A stretch of 53,211 bases of DNA. It comes from Rhodanobacter sp. GTDB taxonomy: Bacteria; Pseudomonadota; Gammaproteobacteria; Xanthomonadales; Rhodanobacteraceae. Below, piece after piece: positions 52,030 through 53,211 of the stretch (its first letter is position 1; every line of letters starts with the position of its first letter). The notes below the pieces were generated by a model. That model searched no databases and was not told the origin of the DNA. It was given only the letters and a program-made list of their open reading frames with translations. Location: contig JASBTI010000031.1 in assembly GCA_030148505.1 (NCBI GenBank), positions 1 to 53,211 of the forward strand, read 5' to 3'. The position numbers and the translations under genes were made by a program.

Positions 52030-52704
52030 ATGTTGCGCAAATTGGCTCTCGCCACTGCCATGGCCATCGGCACCGTCGTTACAGTCCCGGTTTTTGCGCA
52101 GGCTTCGGCGCCCGCCGCGGCACCGGTGGCCCAGCAGACACCGGCGCAGATCGTGCAATCAATCGCCGATCAGCTGGGTACCGCAATCGAAGGTCATACC
52201 GCTGAGCTAAAGCACAACCAGAAGAAGCTGATCGCGATCATCGACAAGGCATTCCTGCCGCACTTCGATATCGACTATGCCTCGATTCTGGTGCTTGGTC
52301 GGCATGCCCGCGAGGCGACTCCAGCCCAGCGTGCCCGCTTCGCCCGGGCGTTCTATAACTCCATCACGGATCGTTATGCCGATGGGTTGCTCAACTACAC
52401 CCGAGGCCGGGTCAAGGTGTTGCCTTTCAAAGGCACACTCAATGATCAGCGTAGCGTCGTGCGGACACAGGTGGTGTTGAGCGATGGCAAGCTGATATCG
52501 GTCGACTATGCGTTTCGCAAGACTCACGATGGTCAGTGGAAGGCCTATGACGTCATCATCGAAGGCATTTCCTACATCACCAATTATCGCAACCAAGTAG
52601 ATGCTGAAATTCGCAAAGTGGGTATCGAACAATTGATCAAGAATCTTGAGACTCAGGGTGATAAGGCCCTGAAGACCATGGAAAAAGACAGCAAGGGCTC
52701 GTAG
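52030..52704 (+). CDS. mlaC: MlaC, periplasmic phospholipid carrier
   Basis: A 224-residue periplasmic protein (signal peptide MLRKLALATAMAIGTVVTVPVFA) of the MlaC/Ttg2D family. HFDIDYASILVLGRHAREATPAQRARFARAF and YDVIIEGISYITNYRNQVDAEIRKVGIEQLI are diagnostic. It carries phospholipids between the outer-membrane MlaA complex and MlaFEDB. A strong AAGGAG precedes ATG 52030. Confidence 0.95.
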   Translation: MLRKLALATAMAIGTVVTVPVFAQASAPAAAPVAQQTPAQIVQSIADQLGTAIEGHTAELKHNQKKLIAIIDKAFLPHFDIDYASILVLGRHAREATPAQRARFARAFYNSITDRYADGLLNYTRGRVKVLPFKGTLNDQRSVVRTQVVLSDGKLISVDYAFRKTHDGQWKAYDVIIEGISYITNYRNQVDAEIRKVGIEQLIKNLETQGDKALKTMEKDSKGS

Positions 52705-52706
52705 AC

Positions 52707-53021
52707 GTGAACGGTAACGCCGGGCAGGAATTCCAGTTGCTGACCAGCACACCGGAGGTGTGGGCGGCCAGTGGCGTGCTGACTTTTGCCACCGCAACGC
52801 GGGCTTGGGTGCAGATGCAGTCGGCAATGGCAGCCGCTCAACGTCCCCCGCGGCAACTTGATCTTGCCGGCATTCGTCACAGCGACAGTGCCGGGCTGTC
52901 TTGCGTGTTGGCGATCGTGGCCGAGGCGCAGCGTGACGGCGTGACCCTGGCGGTGCTGAACATGCCTGAAGGCATGCGTACCTTGGCCCAGGTGTGCGAT
53001 GTGGATCAGCTGCTGGGTTGA
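52707..53021 (+). CDS. mlaB: MlaB-like STAS-domain protein
   Basis: A 104-residue STAS protein that stabilises the MlaF ATPase. RQLDLAGIRHSDSAGLSCVLAIVAEAQRDG carries the D-S-A-G core of MlaB. The GTG start lies 2 bp after the mlaC stop. It is the last gene of the mla operon; the outer-membrane partner mlaA is not in the window. Confidence 0.9.
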   Translation: MNGNAGQEFQLLTSTPEVWAASGVLTFATATRAWVQMQSAMAAAQRPPRQLDLAGIRHSDSAGLSCVLAIVAEAQRDGVTLAVLNMPEGMRTLAQVCDVDQLLG

Positions 53022-53052
53022 GCGGCTGAGTTGATACTGCGCTTCAGTCGTG

Positions 53053-53072
53053 AAAAAGGGGCCATCGGGCCC
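53053..53072 (-). terminator. Terminator of the minus-strand gene at the right edge
   Basis: On the minus strand GGGCC-CGAT-GGCCC is followed by CTTTTT. It lies 18 bp past the stop of the truncated minus-strand gene, and faces mlaB, which ends 31 bp away. Confidence 0.6.
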
Positions 53073-53090
53073 TGAGGTTTCCCCACGTTT

Positions 53091-53211
53091 TCATGCCGGG
53101 ACCCCCAGTTGATCCAGCAGTTGTGAGCTGGGGTGTCGTAGCTGATCGATGAGTTCGCTCAAGCGCGTGCCAGACCATCGTCGCACGAGTGCCTCGCGAC
53201 CTAGCCGCATG
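53091..53211 (-). CDS. C-terminal end of an unidentified protein (runs off window)
   Basis: The minus strand is open from the window edge to a TGA at 53091, giving RLGREALVRRWSGTRLSEL and then IDQLRHPSSQLLDQLGVPA. Amphipathic and arginine-rich; the family is not recognised. A terminator follows the stop, which supports a real gene. An ATG sits at 53210 but is probably internal, since 39 residues would be very short. Confidence 0.5.
   Translation of the reverse strand, partial: MRLGREALVRRWSGTRLSELIDQLRHPSSQLLDQLGVPA

Noticed and set aside
1..53211. CRISPR array, prophage or plasmid origin
   Set aside because: No regularly spaced direct repeats, phage structural or integrase genes, or origin-like iterons were seen; mobile DNA is limited to the IS end, the RAYT unit and the REP elements.

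Overview
The window looks like a chromosomal segment of a GC-rich gammaproteobacterium of the Xanthomonadales, most likely the Rhodanobacter/Dyella/Frateuria side (Rhodanobacteraceae). This rests on the Clp-type CRP homologue next to speD, the lexA-imuA-imuB-dnaE2 cassette, the trpE/trpGDC arrangement, the gammaproteobacterial ygfB-pepP and zapA-6S RNA-ygfA groupings, and REP palindromes of a GTAGGAGCGCACCCTGTGCG type. The genus is an inference; there is no rRNA here.

Left end (1-3.8 kb), accessory: the edge of an IS3-family element interrupts an rhs gene. The surviving rhs 3' end encodes a C-terminal Tlde1-like (L,D-transpeptidase-fold) toxin domain, and a secreted putative immunity protein overlaps it by 4 bp. 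Next come a frameshifted REP-associated tyrosine transposase between inverted repeats and a HepT/MntA toxin-antitoxin pair.

3.7-13.4 kb: an SOS mutagenesis operon (lexA2-imuA-imuB-dnaE2) sits behind a perfect palindrome. It is followed by two small membrane-protein genes and purC on the minus strand, then cytochrome c-djlA and rpe on the plus strand.

13.4-17.7 kb: small minus-strand ORFs with two intrinsic terminators lie opposite a two-component system (PdsR/PdsS-like, CBM9-like sensor) that encloses a secreted protein gene.

17.7-30.8 kb: trpE is separated from trpG-trpD-trpC by about 7.6 kb holding a GT-C-like membrane protein, modE, a WtpA/ModA-like binding protein, modB, modC and an OprP/OprO-type porin. 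ModE-box palindromes precede both modE and the porin, suggesting a dedicated molybdate/tungstate uptake route that includes the outer membrane.

30.8-53.2 kb, mostly core: clp and speD (divergent, around a 32-bp palindrome), coq7, a GlcF-like Fe-S protein, rplM-rpsI, tRNA-Gln, rpiA, EVE protein, 5-formyl-THF cyclo-ligase, 6S RNA, zapA, a ZapB-like protein, UPF0149-pepP, pepQ, a DUF1631/PilZ pair, hemW, rdgB, rph, yicC, gmk, and mlaFEDCB with an MlaD carrying two MCE domains. A truncated minus-strand gene lies at the right edge.

Functional calls come from reading the translations and motifs by eye; no database search was run.
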